Below are positions 13,601 through 25,298 of a stretch of DNA of 64,000 nucleotides, piece by piece; positions within the stretch are counted from its first letter, which is position 1; each line of letters starts with the position of its first letter. The position numbers and the translations under genes are program-made. The notes below the pieces were generated by a model. The model was not told where the DNA came from and did no database searches. It saw only the letters and a list, made by a program, of their open reading frames with translations. The DNA comes from Blastomussa wellsi (Eukaryota; Cnidaria; Anthozoa; Scleractinia; Plerogyridae), in the NCBI GenBank assembly GCA_947652115.1, contig OX393563.1, forward strand, positions 3,536,818 through 3,600,817, in the 5' to 3' direction.

Positions 13601-16600
13601 GGGCTCTTCAAAGCTTTGCCCTCACTATCCAATTTCTGATTAACTTGACTTTGGGAACAGTGCTCGCTTTTAACCCTGGGCGACAACCTTCCTTCAAATC
13701 AGTTCTCATTAAAGCCTTGTTGTCACTTGCAACAGAGTCTGAGTCGTAAGAGCAAGCAATCTAGTAGGGGTTAAATCACACCATCAGGGTCGCTTATGAT
13801 CTAACAGAGTAGTTAGACTGATGAATTTCTTTTCATTTTGCAGATGTGTACCACTCAACTTTTGACCCACCTACAGACCCAGCTGTCATGCAACGTCTTG
13901 TATCAGATTCTAAATCATCAGAGAAGGTCATGATTGAAAGACTAATGGATTATCACAGGTAATATGCTCACACTCAACAAGTGCAGGCTCTAATAAGCAG
14001 TAAAGCAACATCAAATAAAGCATTCAGCATTCGAATATTTCTTTCCATCAATTGCTGTTGGCTCAGACTGAAAATTAAAGTGAAGGTAAGACTCAGCTGT
14101 CTGATCACCTCCTATTTGTGTGTTAGAGTACACTTGCTTTGGAGATGCAGCTGCAGCTGGGTGTAATGAATTCTTTATTATCCAGTCCTGCAAAGTTTCC
14201 TTTATAATTATGTACATGTGATTTATATACTGCAAGGGTAAAATAAAACAAAGGACCTTTTTATTTTTTCAACATGTTGTCACCATCAGGGTTAGAAAAC
14301 TACCCGAGATAGTTTGTTCAGAAAAGGGCAATTAGCCAACGCAGTCAATTAATTATCTTGGTCCACTAAGTTGGGTTATTTTGTTGGACAATTAGCCCTC
14401 CATATTGCTGGGCAAATGGCTTTCCATCGGAATGTGTGGCTTTGGGCTTTCAAAATGATGGTGCCCAGGTTCTGAGTAAGTTGTTATGGACTAATCTGCA
14501 GCAAATTGATTCTGCAACAGTCTCTTGTCAGTTATGTGAGAGTTAAAACGAACACCCCTCACGTTATTGCAATGGTACCTTCGACCTTTGTGTGTTCCAG
14601 GCATATAGATGGTATCTTGATGTGCTATGAAAAGATTTACAAGTCCATAAATGTCGACCAACCAAAAGCAGATGTCTTTTCGCAAGGTAAATTGGATTTT
14701 GTACAGTCTTTTTGACCTGTATATCCTTCCCAAGTATTGAAATAGTATACTTAGAGTTAGATGCATTTTGTTTTTAAAACTTCATTCAGTCCACTCACGA
14801 CCCCCAAAACGTCTGAAGACTCTTCATATTTGTAGTAGCTTGGTCCATTTATTATGTATTTCCATTTACATTGTTTGTGGCTAGTCTGACGCAGCGCTTG
14901 TCATTTTGTCCCCTTCAGAGACCTTTCTGCTAGCTTGTTCAAACTGATGACAGCAATCTGGCCTCGTATCGCATAAGGATTCCCAACCGCATAAATTCAC
15001 AAGATAATTGACAATTAAAATTGACAGTTACTTGACACAGAACTGTCAACTTTTATTGTCAATTTCTATAATTCTATAATTTTGCCCTGCTTGAACTAAT
15101 CCACATTTTTCACAGCTGTAACTATCTCATTTCTGTAGTGCTGTCCTACTTAAAGATGAACCAGAGAGACAGTGCCCCCCACACCCCTCGAGTGATCCTC
15201 CTCGGCCCTACAGGGTGTGGCAAAAGCGTCCAGGCTGAGCTGTTGGCCAGTAAATACAGTCTAGTGAATGGTAACAATCAGAAAGTCAGTGCTTTCGTAT
15301 TTTAATAGCAGTGTTCGTTTTCTATGGTAATAACAATCAACATGACTGAAAAACGCACCCAACTTTTTTTTTGTTGTTCTTGTAATTTTCAGTAGTTATT
15401 GTTATAGAGCGGTTTTCACTTCAGTTTCGAAAGCATTCATGCTTAAGAATCCAGCTGTGCTTCGTAGATTACAAATAACGCCCAAAAGGAGTACAAATAT
15501 CACTAGGTAGTTGTATCCAAGAGAACCGGTTAGAAATTCGCCCACACGGACATTCCACTTTGACGTCTTGGATAATAAATTTCTTATTAGACCTTTTGTT
15601 GGGTAGTATCGCTGAAATTTTTTGCTCGTTGTTTGTATTTTGACTTGTCCTACAGGCTTATCAAAATACCGCACAATTCGTAAGAATATACTACTCAGCG
15701 ATACTACACAACAAAATGTCTAAAAAGATATATTTATTAATCATGTTTTTGTTGTCGTACATAGTTTCCTGTACAGAACTGATCAAACAGTCTTTGGTGG
15801 ATGACTCTAAGCTTGGCGAGGCTGTAAGGCCGTATGTAGAGCGTAGTATGATGGGTAAGTATTGGCGTGAAACGTAAACCAAGTGGCTTAGCTCATCAGT
15901 AGTTTTCCGTGGCTCAGTTGACTATAGCGCCCAACCGGTATCTGGAAGGTCCCAGGTTCAAATCATGCCATGTACTCAGAATTTTTTGTCTGTCCCACAA
16001 GCGTGAAAAAAAAAATGAATATTTAATTGTCAGAAAAACCCTTTTTGGAACCTGCCGGCTTAAACAGACTGGCGGTTAACTCTGACCTCAGTAGCATGAA
16101 GTAGATGGAGAAGCTAAGAAGAGTAAGTTAAGATTTGTTCTGTTGTTTTATCGCAGTGCCGGACGATTTGGTTCTGCAATTACTAAAAAACCGCCTGGGT
16201 CAGTTGGACGCTGTTACTAAAGGCTGGGTAATACACAGTTTTCCAAAGACTAGGGAACAAGCAGAGTCACTGACTAGAGCTGGATATGAAGCAAACAGGT
16301 GAAAACAAACAGAATGTTAACTTCTGATTCAGTCTGTTCAGAAGGAAGAACATGTTCTCATTGGAAATCCTTGCAAAATCACCCGAAGATTTTCCGATTC
16401 TTATTAACCAATCAGAAGACGCACGAGCAATCTCGTGAGGTCGCCGTTAATGGCTACGTCATGCTCATCAGTATGCGTTTCGTGAACACTTTTCGTCGTA
16501 AGTTGATTAATTTTGTAAAACTCTTATGAATGTTTCAGGGTGATCTTTATGGATGTGCCAGTGGATACCACACTCGAAAGAATGACGTTGCGAAGTGTAG

Positions 16601-17365
16601 ACCCGGTTACTGGTGAAAGGTAGGTTGTGAAAGGCGCCCTGCAGTTATCGGAACAATCTCTATTTTATCTCAACATTTTGGGCGAACAGTACAATTTGTA
16701 TCCAGGAAAAAACTCTGATTGATGATTAGTCACTGGACTATGTTTTTGTTCGGGTGATAAAAAATTGGCCGAAATAATTATGTTGGTGGAAAGGCGGGTT
16801 TGTTCTTTCGGCTCCTTCTGTTGGTACCGGTCACAGACGACGTAAAACAAAAGAAACAAAAGATGAGAAACAATGCTGCCCAAACTACAAAGAATCAACA
16901 TTTACAATGTCTAACATTTACATGCGGGTCACGGAGTAAGAGCCGTTCTTTCTAAGTTTAGTAAGTTTATTTTATTTCTCGTGGTCTGAATAATTCGGTG
17001 TGAATGTTAATTTTTAATTTTTGCCCCGTCAGATATCATCTGATTTACAATCCGCCTCGAACAAACGAAGTTAAACAGAGGTTACAAACGGTTGGTCTTG
17101 GAAATTTATTTTCATTTGAGTGATTATCATCGATTATTACGTCCGCGATCACAAACTCCATGACACTCTTGCTACTTCCTTTCAGAGTCCGAAAGACTTG
17201 GAGTCAGCGGTTAACTCCCGGATTGCTGATTACCAGGCCTACATCGAAGAGATCGCAGAGTTCTACGAGGAGTCTGGGCAACACATTAACGCTGACCAAG
17301 ATATCCACACAGTGTTTGAGTGCATTGAGAGTATTATTGTAAACCCCATACCGCGAAAGAACTAA
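7601..17365 (+). CDS. AK8: Adenylate kinase 8, two tandem kinase domains
   Basis: Seventeen exons give 478 residues, essentially the human length: 7601-7684, 9007-9088, 9912-9961, 10463-10549, 10884-10910, 11781-11849, 12186-12224, 12670-12712, 13028-13099, 13844-13958, 14601-14686, 15139-15270, 15765-15854, 16157-16298, 16539-16619, 17033-17090 and 17186-17365. All phases agree. It interconverts 2 ADP with ATP and AMP and is found in motile cilia. Walker A motifs are GPPAAGK (residues 63-69) and GPTGCGKS (274-281). The first NMP-kinase domain has [20 protein letters not shown]; the second has [10 protein letters not shown]. The start [14 protein letters not shown] aligns with the vertebrate start. 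The exon 8 donor is GCAAGT, a GC-AG intron. The exon 13 acceptor was placed at 15764 because it restores VSCTELIK; a second AG lies 12 bp downstream. Confidence 0.97.
8125..8376. repeat. Nested palindromic MITE in AK8 intron 1
   Basis: Outer arms (ACAATTATTCCATGAGCCCG and its reverse complement near 8345-8370) enclose inner arms (TTCATATCCAACAAGGGCGA) that pair around AACCGGTTTGA near 8235. The string GTTGGTTATTTTATCACTTC occurs twice in direct orientation, so two related units are fused. Confidence 0.75.
11014..11256. repeat. MITE with long inverted arms in AK8 intron 5
   Basis: The arms start TTACAGCGC and end GCGCTGTAA. Both carry GTGGCCACCCAACAAACTTT, and a CTGATTGGCTA motif lies just inside each. 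No clear target duplication was found. Confidence 0.75.
15440..15735 (-). repeat. Dispersed repeat, copy 1 (AK8 intron 12)
   Basis: It shares GTAGTATCGCTGA, TTGTTTGTATTTTGAC, GAACCGGTTAGA, CGCCCACACGGAC and CTTGGATAATAAA with the inverted copy at 46155-46437. An internal inverted repeat (GTAGTATCGCTGA / TCAGCGATACTAC) lies at about 15604-15703. Confidence 0.65.
15903..16015 (+). repeat. tRNA-derived SINE (type B)
   Basis: The A-box-like GTGGCTCAGTTGA and B-box-like AGGTTCAAATC are spaced as in a tRNA. They are followed by CTCAGAATTTTTTG and CCCACAAGCGTG and then an A run. The same 3' body follows the tRNA-like head at 35820-36010. It lies in AK8 intron 13. Confidence 0.6.
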
Positions 17366-17529
17366 CTGTAAAGGCAAGATGCAATCAAAAATGTATATAT
17401 AATTTAAACTTACACTGAACTTGTGTATTTTAAACATTGCATTATAGGAGTTTTTCAAGTGGCTAGTTTTCCTCTCCATTTTTGTTAGAAATGTTGAAGT
17501 TTATTTAGCTGAACAAGGCCTTTGTAATT

Positions 17530-17552
17530 AATAAATATGTGGCTGCAATAAA
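17530..17552 (+). terminator. AK8 polyadenylation signals
   Basis: Two AATAAA hexamers (17530-17535 and 17547-17552) lie 165-187 bp after the AK8 stop codon. Confidence 0.65.
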
Positions 17553-17765
17553 TCATCTTCAAAAAATATCGCCTGTATTTTTTTGGAAAGTAGTGAAGAA
17601 AGATGGGTGCTTTGTATCGTTTACTTTGCTGACGTGAAAACCTTTCTCGTCCCCACAGCCAGTTGTCCCTCTTAACGGCTGGGCCTATGCGTAGATAGTT
17701 CGCAGATCTCTAGAACCTCATTGGATCTCAATAGCATCTTAATAGTGTTAGTGCTAGCGTCAATT

Positions 17766-17985
17766 GTTACTGTTGTTTGTTTATCATTTTTTCAGCCAAT
17801 AGAGTGTTTTCACATGACGTCACGGTGGCCATATTGGTGTCCCAAAACAATCCTCTGGGAATTGAACTCTATTGTTATGAAAATATCTTTAGTTTCACCA
17901 ATCCAATATGGCCGCTTGTCACTTGTGTGAAAATGCTCTATACTCTGGGAGCTTGTAAAGAGCTGCGCACCTTTGTGTGAGAAGA
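17766..17985. repeat. MITE with a second MITE inserted in it
   Basis: The left end ACTGTTGTTTGTTTATCATT and the right part AAAGAGCTGCGCACC match the element at 39909-40053 (there in inverted order). Inside is another inverted-repeat element, about 17801-17942, with arms starting TAGAGTGTTTTCACATGACG and matching GTGTGAAAATGCTCTATA, each carrying a GGCCATATTGG core. Confidence 0.65.
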
Positions 17986-18136
17986 AAAAAAAAGAAAAGT
18001 GTATCTGGGTACTCAAATCTTGGATGGAATCTAATAAAAAGGAGTCGAATCACATCAGCCGTTTCAAACTAACGATACGAGGGTTCTTTAAACGGCTGAT
18101 GTCGTTGGACTCCTTTTGTTAAAATTCAGGGTTCAC

Positions 18137-18290
18137 CTCGGTGTAAAAACCTGTGACATTTTTTTTTGTTTTTGAGCTATTGTTTTTCTGTTCTTTATTG
18201 TTTCGAGGTTCTTTGTTGTCTTGTTCGTTCTTTGTTTTTCGTCACTGGTAAGTTTCACAGGTTTTTACACCGAGGATGAGCCAAAATTCA
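18137..18290. repeat. MITE with ACCTCGGTGTAAAAACCTGT ends
   Basis: The termini ACCTCGGTGTAAAAACCTGT and ACAGGTTTTTACACCGAGG are inverted repeats. The interior is low-complexity T-rich DNA with TTCTTTGTTGTCTTGTTCGT. A full copy in the other orientation is at 23752-23907 and a lone end at 40180-40225. Confidence 0.75.
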
Positions 18291-18299
18291 GTCATGTGT

Positions 18300-19477
18300 C
18301 CCAAGAACAAGCGGCTCTGGGGACGAGAATGACGTGAAAAGCTGAAAGAGAAACGGGAAGAAACTGAGCAAGAGAAATATTTCTTTCGAAATATACTCTT
18401 CCTCCTCCGCCTCTAACTCATCTGTACATTTTTTAGATGATTTAAAACTTCAATTGGTTATTCACTGAACTAAAGAGAAAGCGGCTTTTAAACAAAGGCA
18501 TTACTTTGGAACACTGTATGAAACATAAAGAGGACATAAACGACATAGCCTGATTTCCCCGCAATTTTCACTTTAATAACTTAATGCAAAAACTACATAT
18601 TTTTGAGCGATAAATGATCCCGCCTTGTCTAACCTAATGCATTTAAGCAAAAGCTACTGTTCGACGTTTGACCGACCTGTGCCAAAATGCGTTGCAAAAC
18701 GAGGAAACATGCATGTTTGCAGAAACATGTTTCTATAAACATCCTTGGTGCATGCGCACCTCTTCGGCAATATTTTGTTGACGGGAAAGAGGGAGCGTTG
18801 GTTGCTAGGTAACAAATGCTGCCGATCGTGGCAAAACCGGGAAACATCACGAAACATGTTCCCATGCCGTACGGAAGCACGAAATGTTTCTGCTAGGTAA
18901 CAGGAAGCATAACTTGCTTCTTGGAAACAAAAGATCGACGCTGGAGACACTGTTTCCCGCGCGTGCGGCAAAACTGGGAGACATTGAAGAAATATGCGCG
19001 CGCTGCGTATGTATCTGGGCGGACAATCGCACTGCGTCACAGTTCTTTCACGGGCATATCACTTCATTGTAGCTTTGTTGTTACTAAAACAAAGCTTTGG
19101 AAAAAAACGAGGCGTAGCTTATTTCCGAGCGCGAGATTCAAATTAAAATCTTCGTTGATACCTAGATGGTGACAAATCGACCCTTCTCAGGGTGGGTAGA
19201 GGAAGTAGTCTACTAGAAAAACGACAGATTTACCAGAGGACAGAAGAGGGGATTTTGTTACACTGGAGAGATTGGTTCATTTGGTTCAACAAATGCAAGG
19301 GAAACAAATTTTGGTTCAGGTTATCGAAAGGTTTGAGAAATAAACTCTCCGCTATAAGATCGACAACTGGTGTTTGTCCCTGCCGCCGTTTATCAGTCAT
19401 TTTACTTTATCTAAACTATCTATTGGAAGGTTACCACATCGTGCTACCTAAAAAGTTGATCTCAACTCCTGCTCCAG
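18300..19477. other. Repeat-rich intergenic DNA, no gene
   Basis: 18480-18620 is a diverged direct repeat of 20880-21060 (shared TTTTAATAACTCAGTGCAAAA-like core). The part around 19365-19440 (GACAACTGGTGTT, TCAGTCATTTTA) recurs at 26590-26660. Multiple overlapping open frames on both strands at 18650-19040 cancel one another as gene evidence. Confidence 0.5.
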
Positions 19478-19830
19478 TTTCACAGGTATAACACTGCTGT
19501 TGATTCCGGAAAAGTTGTTTAACGTCTTTAACCGAGTCTTGCTGAACAGGATGAAAGATGCCATAGACCCGCAGGTCCGTGAGCAACAAGCTGGCTTCCG
19601 TAAGGATAGGTCGTGCACCGATCAGATCGCCACGCTGGGCATTACCCTGGAACAGTCCCTGGAGTGGACCTCTCCTCTCTAAAAGCGAAAAAAAGCGTGG
19701 ATCGACAAACCCTCTGGAAGCTACTGAGACATTACGGAATACCAGAGAAGATAACCAACATCATCAGAAACTCATATGAAGGGGTGACCTGTAGGATAGT
19801 CCATGGACGGCAACTCACTGAATTCTATCA
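19478..19830 (+). pseudogene. Decayed LINE reverse-transcriptase fragment
   Basis: The frame from 19478 encodes LFNVFNRVLLNRMKDA and QQAGFRKDRSCTDQIATL, typical of non-LTR reverse transcriptases. It then breaks near 19680: the segment normally holding the YEKAFDSV region is missing. The homologous frame resumes as DRQTLWKLLRHYGIPEKI and CRIVHGRQLT. No catalytic YADD box is present. It is a dead, internally deleted copy. Confidence 0.85.
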
Positions 19831-20191
19831 ACTTTATAGCTTACATAATGATTTCGCTGATGCAGTGTTGAGGCCTTGTGGGTTTGCACAATGTTTTCTC
19901 AAAGCAAAAGAATTATCGTAAGATTCCACAGAACAAGATAGAACAGGTACTTTGGACAGGATGTCCAGAAATCAACTTGAGCTGAAATTCTGGTATAGTT
20001 TTGAATCTCTTAACAGTTATTTTTTTCTTCTTAGTTGATATTTCTTTGATTTTACCACTTGTACCATTTTTCTGCTTCCATTGTAAGACAATATATATCA
20101 GGCGTGACAGTGTCCCTTTAAAGAAGCTTCAATTTCGGGAAACTAAGTCAAAAGGCGTCTTTGATTATTACTAGTAAAAGGTTAAGTCTAC

Positions 20192-20457
20192 ATTCGCGCC
20201 GGGCCTTATTCCGGTTTCTGTAGCATGAAGCGACAAAGATTGTTTCTACTCTCCCCTGGATGGGATGCTAGTCCATGGCAGGGTAACCCCCAGCAGTAAA
20301 TTCGCCGGTACCATTTATACACCTGGGTCAAGGGAGGCACTGTGAGAGTAAAGTGTCTTGCCCAAGAACACAACGCAGTGCCCCGGCTAGAGGCTCGAAC
20401 CCGGACCGTTCCGATCCGGAGTCCAGCGCATTAACCATTAGGCCACTGTGTCTCCCA
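20192..20457 (-). repeat. tRNA-derived SINE (type A), copy 1
   Basis: On the minus strand the head reads GGCCTAATGGTTAATGCGCT (A box) and GGGTTCGAGCCT (B box). It is followed by a body with TTGTGTTCTTGGGCAAGACA and CTGCCATGGACTAGCATCCC. Other copies are at 38699, 44671 and 50285. Confidence 0.85.
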
Positions 20458-22522
20458 GGTTATTACTAGCCCCAATGGCGCCGTTGTTAGGGCATGAAGC
20501 GCCTCGTGTTCCGCTACTAGGCCGCAAAATAAATAGGTTAGTTTCTTTGATTTTCCGTGTTAGAAAGGGTAAGTTAATAATGTCAGAAATTCTCTGGAGC
20601 TAGAAAACTGTGTAATAGTAGTAAACAAACCGCGTTGATACACATTCCAAAATAACGCATATTACCGCGGTTTATTTACTATTATTAGTCAAGTTACGAT
20701 CGCTAAGAGTTTAGAAAACTTTGTGTTATGGGGAACCGATCGTGCGATAAATGGGTGACTCAACTTAAGCTCTTCCTAACCGCGGCAATGAGACGGAATG
20801 TTAGAAAAATTCTTGTCACTTCGATCTAAACACAAAAAACACCGGGAAAACATCACCCGTGTATTTACTTTTTTACATAACTCAAAACATCGGCTTTTCA
20901 TTGAACTAAAAAAGCATCTTTCAGACAAGAGCACTTTTGTGAAGACTGTTGGAAACGCAGGGCACAATAAACAAAGCATTTTTCCCCACGATTGTCATTT
21001 TAATAACTCAGTGCAAAACTACATATTTTAAAGCGATCACTCGTCCCTGGAACTGCTTTCCAATCATGCTACTTCCTTCTTCATGGTGGGGAGCTTTGTG
21101 TTCTTCACAGAATCTGAAATACAAGAGTTAATACATATGTTTTCACAATTTGTTCCGGTCGAACCAGGTTAGACATAGGTACGTTTTTCGGGGTGCATGG
21201 CTCAAGTTTAGGGGCCTTTACAAACGTTGAGCTTGGATCAGCAGTCGATCTACGTACGGCGGGATACACGTAAGAGTCACGGTGAACATCCTTAGTGCCA
21301 TTTATGGTCCACAAGAGTTTGTACAATGGAGTTCCAAATATCTTCATAGAACGTTGGAACCATAGCAACGATAACCACCGAAAATATTTTTAGTCTTATT
21401 GACCAGCTGGTAGTCACACCATGGCATTCCAAAAATTCAAAAATGAAAGTTTGAAGAATAAGATTCATAGCATAGTTACAAATAAGCGGCAATGTAAACA
21501 AGCGATATTTTGTGAGAAGTGTACTTTTAGAACGTATGCAGTGTTTCTTTGTAAGAATTATGGAAATTGCTTTCCCATATGAGGAAACCGAAACAGTATC
21601 TTGCTACTGACTCATCCCCAGTGAGAAAACAGGAAGACGCGCTTGTTATTTTTTCTGATTAGAGACGAGTGGGGACGAGTCAGATCTTGCTACAGGTTCT
21701 TAATCTGGAAGCCGCGTCGCACTTGGGATTTCTCCACGACAATACTTGTAATCTAATTTCCTTTTTTTTTTTGTAGCGCGACCGTTCTGTAAACCAGTTG
21801 ACTAAAGGGGCAGTCTCACTATTTTTAGTAACACATCGAAAATAGAAGGGACGCTTTTTGGTTAATACAAGCTGTATGATTAATGATCAAATCTTTTGAA
21901 TGAGTATTGCAATGTACAGAAACTGTTTATAGAAACTTACAACAAAACAGCGAGCTGATGTCTTTCTTTTCCTTTGGTCAAAGTTTGAATGTATCCTTTT
22001 TGTTATGTTGTTCTTCTCGTTAATCTGACGAACTTTCCTTTTTTTCTATTGTTATTTTGTGTAGTGGTATTCTTAAATATTACTCCTGGCGTGCCTAGAT
22101 TAGCTCTGCTATTTGCTTAACTCAAAAATAAAGTCTTTAAGGTCTTTAAAGTCTAGATGTTTTTGCGGGCGGATGGCCAAGACCGAGATCGATACCAACT
22201 TTATAATGTCGGGTTGACGTTTTCAAGTTTTCCCATTGCATCTCAGGTGAAATAGGTATCAACTTATTTTACCTCTTCTTTCTGTTCTGAATTCACTTTG
22301 TTATAAAATTATATTAGTGACTTAGAAACGATTCGAGTATCGACTTTAGGTGTTTGAAGTTCACATTTCCTGACTAATTCTGACCAAAATTGTGATAAAC
22401 ACCATGGTACTTCCCCTTTGAGCGTAAATAAAAATATTTCCTGTTAAGATTAACTGTCTGCCTGTGTGGCTTTTATCCCCCACCCCCACCTCCAGCACCC
22501 TCCGTTTTAAACATCAACAGAA
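20458..22522. other. Intergenic DNA with old repeat pieces
   Basis: 20880-21060 is the second copy of the diverged direct repeat seen at 18480-18620. An open frame on the minus strand (21105-21368) has no recognisable homology or clear splice sites. The remainder is AT-rich and I see nothing else in it. Confidence 0.45.
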
Positions 22523-23068
22523 CTATACGAAAATTGCTACTAGGGAAAATAAAAAAAAAACAAATCTACTTACGACGTCACAACACTTAAACGGCGGCAT
22601 ACACATGATGGCTACAGGCCGTTGACACGGATATAAAAGAGGGACACACCTGCAAGGTGGCGTGCGCTTCACTTTACCTGTTGAAAATGAGACATTGATA
22701 AATATCTTAATTCGTGCGTTCTTAAGTACTTCCCCGCAAAACATTGCGTAGCTCCATTAAGTTTTCGAATTTGCGGTGAGAAACCTCAACGGCCAGAAAT
22801 ATAGTCCCTTTGATGTTTTCCCGAGAACATGGAGATTCATATAAAATGGTCCTTTGATAATGAATTAATATAGATAGGGGAAATTACTGGCTGATCACGT
22901 TTGCCTAGGAACTGAAGGGTTCATACAAGTCCTCGCGAAGTTTTAAATAATAACGCTAAATTAGCGAGGACTGATTGAGATACCTTGTGGGTTAACGCGT
23001 CCTGGAGCTGCCTCCAGCGTCACAGCGGTCAGCAAGAGAAAGAAGCAAATTGCCTTCATGGTCGACAT
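22523..23068 (-). CDS. Secreted cysteine-rich peptide precursor (unrecognised family)
   Basis: Exon 23068-22984 starts ATG and encodes a signal peptide (MSTMKAICFFLLLTAVTLEA, then APGRVNPQ). A phase-1 intron leads to 22677, where the frame continues with GKVKR, a dibasic cleavage site, and then TPPCRCVPLLYPCQRPVAIM followed by CMPPFKCC. The six cysteines are spaced C-x-C-x6-C-x7-C-x5-CC. A perfect GTAAGT donor follows residue Val at 22574, so the coding exon probably ends there and a short last exon was not identified; otherwise the frame runs to a stop at 22523 through a hydrophobic tail. The architecture (signal, short pro-segment, KR, Cys-rich core) is that of secreted peptide toxins, antimicrobial peptides or signalling peptides. 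I do not recognise the family and assign no activity. Confidence 0.6.
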
Positions 23069-23626
23069 CCTTTCACTTCAGCATTGTTATAAAGAACATG
23101 TAGAAAATAAAATATTAAATAAGTGAAGTTGAAAAAAAAAAGAAAAAACCAGTTATAGAATACCAAAAACACTTCTAGATAAAAAGAAAATCGTTTTAAA
23201 ATTCGGATGTAAAATTGCAGTTCGTCCTAGAGAGAGGAATAAAAGTTGGAGTAATTGGGAGATTCAGGAAATCAAGGACTCGATCGATAGATTGGACAAA
23301 TTTCACTGTATGTTCCAGTAATCCGTGAACTCACCGATAGTCTTATTATGAAATTTTCGACAACATCACAAATAGCCTGTAACAGCGAAAGCGTTTGTTA
23401 AAGACTGTCAATTTAAGCAAGAGTATACGTCAATCTTGAACCAAGCCGAGTAAAACCCATGGCCCGTCTCGAGAACCGTCCATCCATTTCAGTTGACGTT
23501 ACACATATAAGTGAGAAAATCATTACTAACGAAATGAAGAAATTGTAAGTCTGAAATAAACAGAAATGTCATCAAATTCAGTAGTGTGAGAAGACAACGG
23601 ACAGCAACATTAAGTTGTTCACTCAC

Positions 23627-23680
23627 CTCGCTCAACACCTCTCGAACGAATGTAGTTTGGCTGTAGCAGCGCGTTTTATA
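23627..23680 (-). promoter_or_regulatory. TATA promoter and 5' UTR exon of the cysteine-rich peptide gene
   Basis: On the minus strand TATAAAA (23680-23674) is followed about 47 bp further on by CGAG and a consensus GTGAGT donor at 23626-23621. The start site would fall near 23650. This predicts a short non-coding first exon joined to the exon with the ATG at 23068. TATA boxes were not seen at the other genes here. Confidence 0.5.
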
Positions 23681-23751
23681 ACTGGCCATGAATCGTGTTA
23701 TTCAACGATTGGTCCGGCATTTGCGCGTGCGCTGTCCGTTTTTTTGTCTCG

Positions 23752-23907
23752 TCTCATCCTCGGTGTAAAAACCTGTGAAACTCACGAGTGACGTAAAACA
23801 AAGAACGAACAAGACAACAAAGAACCTAGAAACAATGTAGAACAGAAAAACAAAAGATCAAAAAAATACAAAGGAAAAAGTCACAAGTTTTAACACCGAG
23901 ATAAACC
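23752..23907. repeat. MITE with ACCTCGGTGTAAAAACCTGT-type ends, copy 2
   Basis: It is an inverted-orientation copy of 18137-18290: CCTCGGTGTAAAAACCTGTG, an interior with AACGAACAAGACAACAAAGA, and a right end AGTTTTAACACCGAGA. Confidence 0.75.
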
Positions 23908-24123
23908 AATGAAAATTCTTTTCGTAATAGCGATGTCTCGCGTGACGTTACCCATCGTTATTGATATGCCAACCAGAACCTAATTGGCTGTTGAAACAAT
24001 GACTTCTTTTGTTCCGTGTTCTTTTGTTCGTTATAAGCAAGCGACGAAATAGTTTTCTTCGAGAGTCCTTCGCGAAAAAGTATTCCACAAGATTTACCTT
24101 ATTTCTTCGGAATGATGGATGTA

Positions 24124-24275
24124 CTATTTCCAAAACGAGAGGGAGTGTTTCATCGGGGTAACCCAACACCGAGAAACAAATGAAAGTACGAGGCCGTAGG
24201 CCGAGTGCTTTTACTGTTTCGAGGTGTTTGGAAAACCCGATGAAACACGAGCTCGTGTTTTGGAAATAACTTCTC
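24124..24275. repeat. Hairpin MITE
   Basis: The arms TATTTCCAAAACGAG...GTTTCATCGGG and its inverted partner (CCCGATGAAACACGAG...TTGGAAATA) face each other around AGGCCGTAGGCCGAG. Confidence 0.6.
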
Positions 24276-25298
24276 ACATTCCTTGCCTGACTATTTCGAC
24301 ATCAATGATAAACAATAAGAAATTATGCAGTGTGAAATTTTTGCCCTTTTCGCAAGAACGCGTGCATGCATGATCGATTCATCAGTGATTGACCACGAGG
24401 GAAGAAGGAGCGGCAAATTTTGGCAAGTTGAATACGGAAAACAAAGACGAAAATTTGGTCAAGACAGCGCTCGACCGTCAACGAACCACAAGAGCTATTT
24501 CTACGGATGACGGATTGCTTGAGCGGTTAAAAGCTCCGTTTTAGAGCCCGGAGGTCGACGCCTGTTTAAGGATTACGGTTTACACAAGGTTGCGAAGCTC
24601 TCGGCTCAGGTATTAAGTTATGTTTGGAGTTTGAATCCGGTTGTCTTAGAAAATGTGTCATGGAAGTGGAGAAAAGAATCAAGTTTAATGCTCCAGAGGC
24701 ATAAATGTTTTCTTTTAAATGGACTTAAATAAGAAAATGAAGCGTTTACAAGTAACCCTACTTCCGACTAATAAATATCCATTTATTTTGTGCAAGTTGT
24801 CAATGTGCATATTTATGTGGTATATGCTACTTTCACTGGAGAATAGCTTTCTTTTTTTCATTGGTTATCCAAACGCATGCACATGATGTGGTACACATCC
24901 AGTGATTGACTTAATGAATTATTAATGAGTTTGAGAAGTAAACTAACATCCACGGTTAGTGCTTTTGATACCAATGGGCCTTAATCTCAGGGCGAGGCAG
25001 CAGCTTTCGTAAGGTTTCACATGAATGGCTTGCGACTCATTGAGAGGACAACAGAACAAACAACAGGAACAATAGCAACTGCTGTCAGTAGAATTACAAG
25101 CTTACAGGAGCTGCTACTCTACCGTAATCTGGTTGCGCTTAATTACACGAATGGCTCCGTGCTCGGAATGCACTGGGAACGAGTTTGGTTAGCTAAATTA
25201 GACAACAAAATCACCCTGGTTGGCCTATTATAACACTGCGGATAGCCGGCTGAGCAATCCGGTTAGCCTGCTACGCACTGCGGTTAGCCCACTAAGCA

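Noticed and set aside
18654..19040. 128-codon minus-strand frame with overlapping frames on both strands
   Set aside because: Competing frames in one GC-richer repeat and no recognisable domain or splice context.
21105..21368. 87-codon minus-strand frame that looks protein-like
   Set aside because: No family recognised and no supporting splice structure; could be an old pseudogene but I cannot support it.
22523..22573. Hydrophobic C-terminal tail of the cysteine-rich peptide frame
   Set aside because: It follows a perfect GTAAGT donor and is encoded by a T-rich tract, so it is more likely intron read-through than a membrane anchor.
25021..25233. 70-codon plus-strand frame with leucine-rich stretch
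   Set aside because: Short, isolated, next to degenerate repeats, no homology seen.
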